This document shows, one piece after another, positions 62,914 to 64,000 of a stretch of DNA of 64,000 nucleotides. The position numbers and the translations under genes are program-made. Position 1 is the first letter of the stretch. Each line of letters starts with the position of its first letter. The notes below the pieces were generated by a model. The model was not told the origin of the DNA and searched no databases. It worked only from the letters and a program-made list of their open reading frames with translations. The DNA is from Spinactinospora alkalitolerans (GTDB lineage: Bacteria > Actinomycetota > Actinomycetes > Streptosporangiales > Streptosporangiaceae). The stretch lies in NCBI RefSeq assembly GCF_013408795.1, contig NZ_JACCCC010000001.1:1240001-1304000 (forward strand), written 5' to 3'.

Positions 62914-64000
62914 ATGGTCGCGTTACTGACCGCACTCGGGATCCTTCTCATGGTCCTGGGCCTGCTCTTCTCCATCGCCTGGCATGAGCTGGGGCACCTG
63001 AGCACCGCCAAGATGTTCGGCATCCGGTGCACCCAGTACATGGTCGGCTTCGGCAAGACCCTGTGGTCGACGAAGAAGGGCGACACCGAGTACGGCGTCA
63101 AGCTGGTGCCGCTCGGCGGGTACGTGCGGATGGTCGGCATGATCCCGCCGGCCAAGAAGCGCGACGACACCTCGGGCAAGCCGATGTCGCGCTGGCGCGC
63201 CATGATCGAGGACGCGCGCGAGGCGAACAACGTCGAACTCGAACCCGGCGACGAGGACCGGCAGTTCTACCAGCGCGCGCCGTGGAAGCGGCTGATCGTG
63301 ATGTTCGCCGGCCCGTTCATGAACCTCGTCCTGGCGGTCGTGCTGTTCGTCATCCTGCTGATGGGGCTCGGCCTCTACCAGCCCACGACGACGGTCGGGG
63401 CGGTGCACGAGTGCGTGGTGCCCGCGGCGACGATCGACGACACCTGCCCCGAGGACGCCGAGCCGTCCCCCGCGGCGCAGGCCGGGCTGCTGCCCGGCGA
63501 CAGGATCGTATCGATCAACGGCGAGGAGACCCCCGACTGGCGCTCGCTGCAGGACGCCATCCGGGCCGACATCGGCCCGGGCACGATCGGCGTCGTGCGC
63601 GACGGCGAGTCGATGACGCTGCGCACCGAGTTCATCGAGAACCAGGTGGTCAAGCTGGACGCCGACGGCGACCCCGTCGTCAAGACCGACGCCGACGGCG
63701 AACCGGTGCTCGACTCCCAGGGCCGGCAGATCCCCGAGACCGTGCCGGCGGGCTTCGCCGGGTTCGTGCCGATGGACGCGCGCCAGCCGCTGAGCGCGGG
63801 CGAGACCGCCGTGTTCATGGGCGACACCGTGCTCGCCGTCGGCGAGGCGATCGTGACCCTGCCGACGAAGATCGACGACGTCTTCGGCGCGGCGTTCCTC
63901 GGTGCCGAGCGGACGCCGGACTCGCCGGTCGGCATCGTGGGGGCCTCGCGCATCGGCGGCGAGATCATGACCATGGAGGCTCCGCTGGTGGACCGGCTCG
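62914..64000 (+). CDS. rip1: Site-2 metalloprotease RseP/Rip1 (partial, runs off right edge)
   Basis: 362 codons are visible. ATG at 62914 lies 12 bp after dxr. The first membrane helix carries the zinc motif HELGH (H24, E25, H28). LGGYVRMVG, MFAGPFMNLVLAVVLFVILL and a PDZ domain (AGLLPGDRIVSINGEETPDW) follow. An acidic insert of about 40 residues with repeated DADGDPV-like units interrupts the region after the PDZ domain. It cuts membrane-spanning anti-sigma factors. The C-terminal LDG motif lies beyond the window. Confidence 0.93.
   Translation, partial: MVALLTALGILLMVLGLLFSIAWHELGHLSTAKMFGIRCTQYMVGFGKTLWSTKKGDTEYGVKLVPLGGYVRMVGMIPPAKKRDDTSGKPMSRWRAMIEDAREANNVELEPGDEDRQFYQRAPWKRLIVMFAGPFMNLVLAVVLFVILLMGLGLYQPTTTVGAVHECVVPAATIDDTCPEDAEPSPAAQAGLLPGDRIVSINGEETPDWRSLQDAIRADIGPGTIGVVRDGESMTLRTEFIENQVVKLDADGDPVVKTDADGEPVLDSQGRQIPETVPAGFAGFVPMDARQPLSAGETAVFMGDTVLAVGEAIVTLPTKIDDVFGAAFLGAERTPDSPVGIVGASRIGGEIMTMEAPLVDRL

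Overview
This is a very GC-rich window with almost exclusively G/C-ending codons, many GTG starts and frequent ATGA or GTGA gene overlaps. That is typical of a filamentous actinomycete. LacI-family sugar operons, CelR/CebR-type operator sequences, a CYP157-like P450 and the dxr-rip pair suggest a plant-biomass degrader, perhaps near the Nocardiopsis/Thermobifida group. The family-level placement is inference. I see no tRNA, rRNA, CRISPR array, intact insertion sequence or replication origin.

Layout. (1) 1-7194: a defence-type island with a single-chain nuclease-methyltransferase (type IIG-like, running off the left edge), a GmrSD-like DUF262/DUF1524 nuclease and a RelE-like/UvrD-type helicase fusion. 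(2) 7395-14955: a LacI regulator divergent from an overlapping operon with a polyamine-type ABC importer, a nucleoside hydrolase and an adenine deaminase, which reads as purine nucleoside uptake and salvage. (3) 15156-19591: a DUF2786 protein, an ArsR-rhodanese/metallo-beta-lactamase pair and a von Willebrand A protein. (4) 19963-28220: a LacI-led operon with a sugar ABC importer lacking its own ATPase, a GH1 beta-glucosidase and a GH31 alpha-xylosidase, probably for xyloglucan oligosaccharides. (5) 28964-38945: a LacI regulator, a complete Opp/Dpp-type importer and a GH2 beta-mannosidase, probably for beta-mannan oligosaccharides. A secreted PL1 pectate lyase follows. (6) 40869-50263: an M20 peptidase, then a LacI regulator divergent from an eight-gene overlapping operon: BtpA/SgcQ, PfkB kinase, RbsB/A/C-like importer, phosphotriesterase-like hydrolase, DUF1355-type amidotransferase-like protein and TenA-like protein. 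I cannot assign a substrate to this operon, and it is the best candidate here for an undescribed pathway. (7) 50308-61360: single genes (an unknown protein, a protein often labelled 3-methyladenine glycosylase, a peptidoglycan-binding protein, an aldo/keto reductase, a cold-shock protein, a P450 without ExxR, an aldehyde dehydrogenase, a secreted trypsin-like protease, a CocE-type hydrolase and a small secreted protein). (8) 61636-64000: core genome, dxr and the site-2 protease rip (cut by the right edge).

Regulatory structure. Four LacI-family regulators each sit beside a transport operon, with palindromic boxes near most of them. Two further boxes match the CelR/CebR consensus: one in the mannan leader and one inside a permease gene of the xyloglucan operon. 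Strong perfect-stem hairpins separate most convergent units. Extracellular plant-wall hydrolysis products would therefore enter through the three sugar importers, be cleaved in the cytoplasm by the GH enzymes, and induce by relieving LacI repression.
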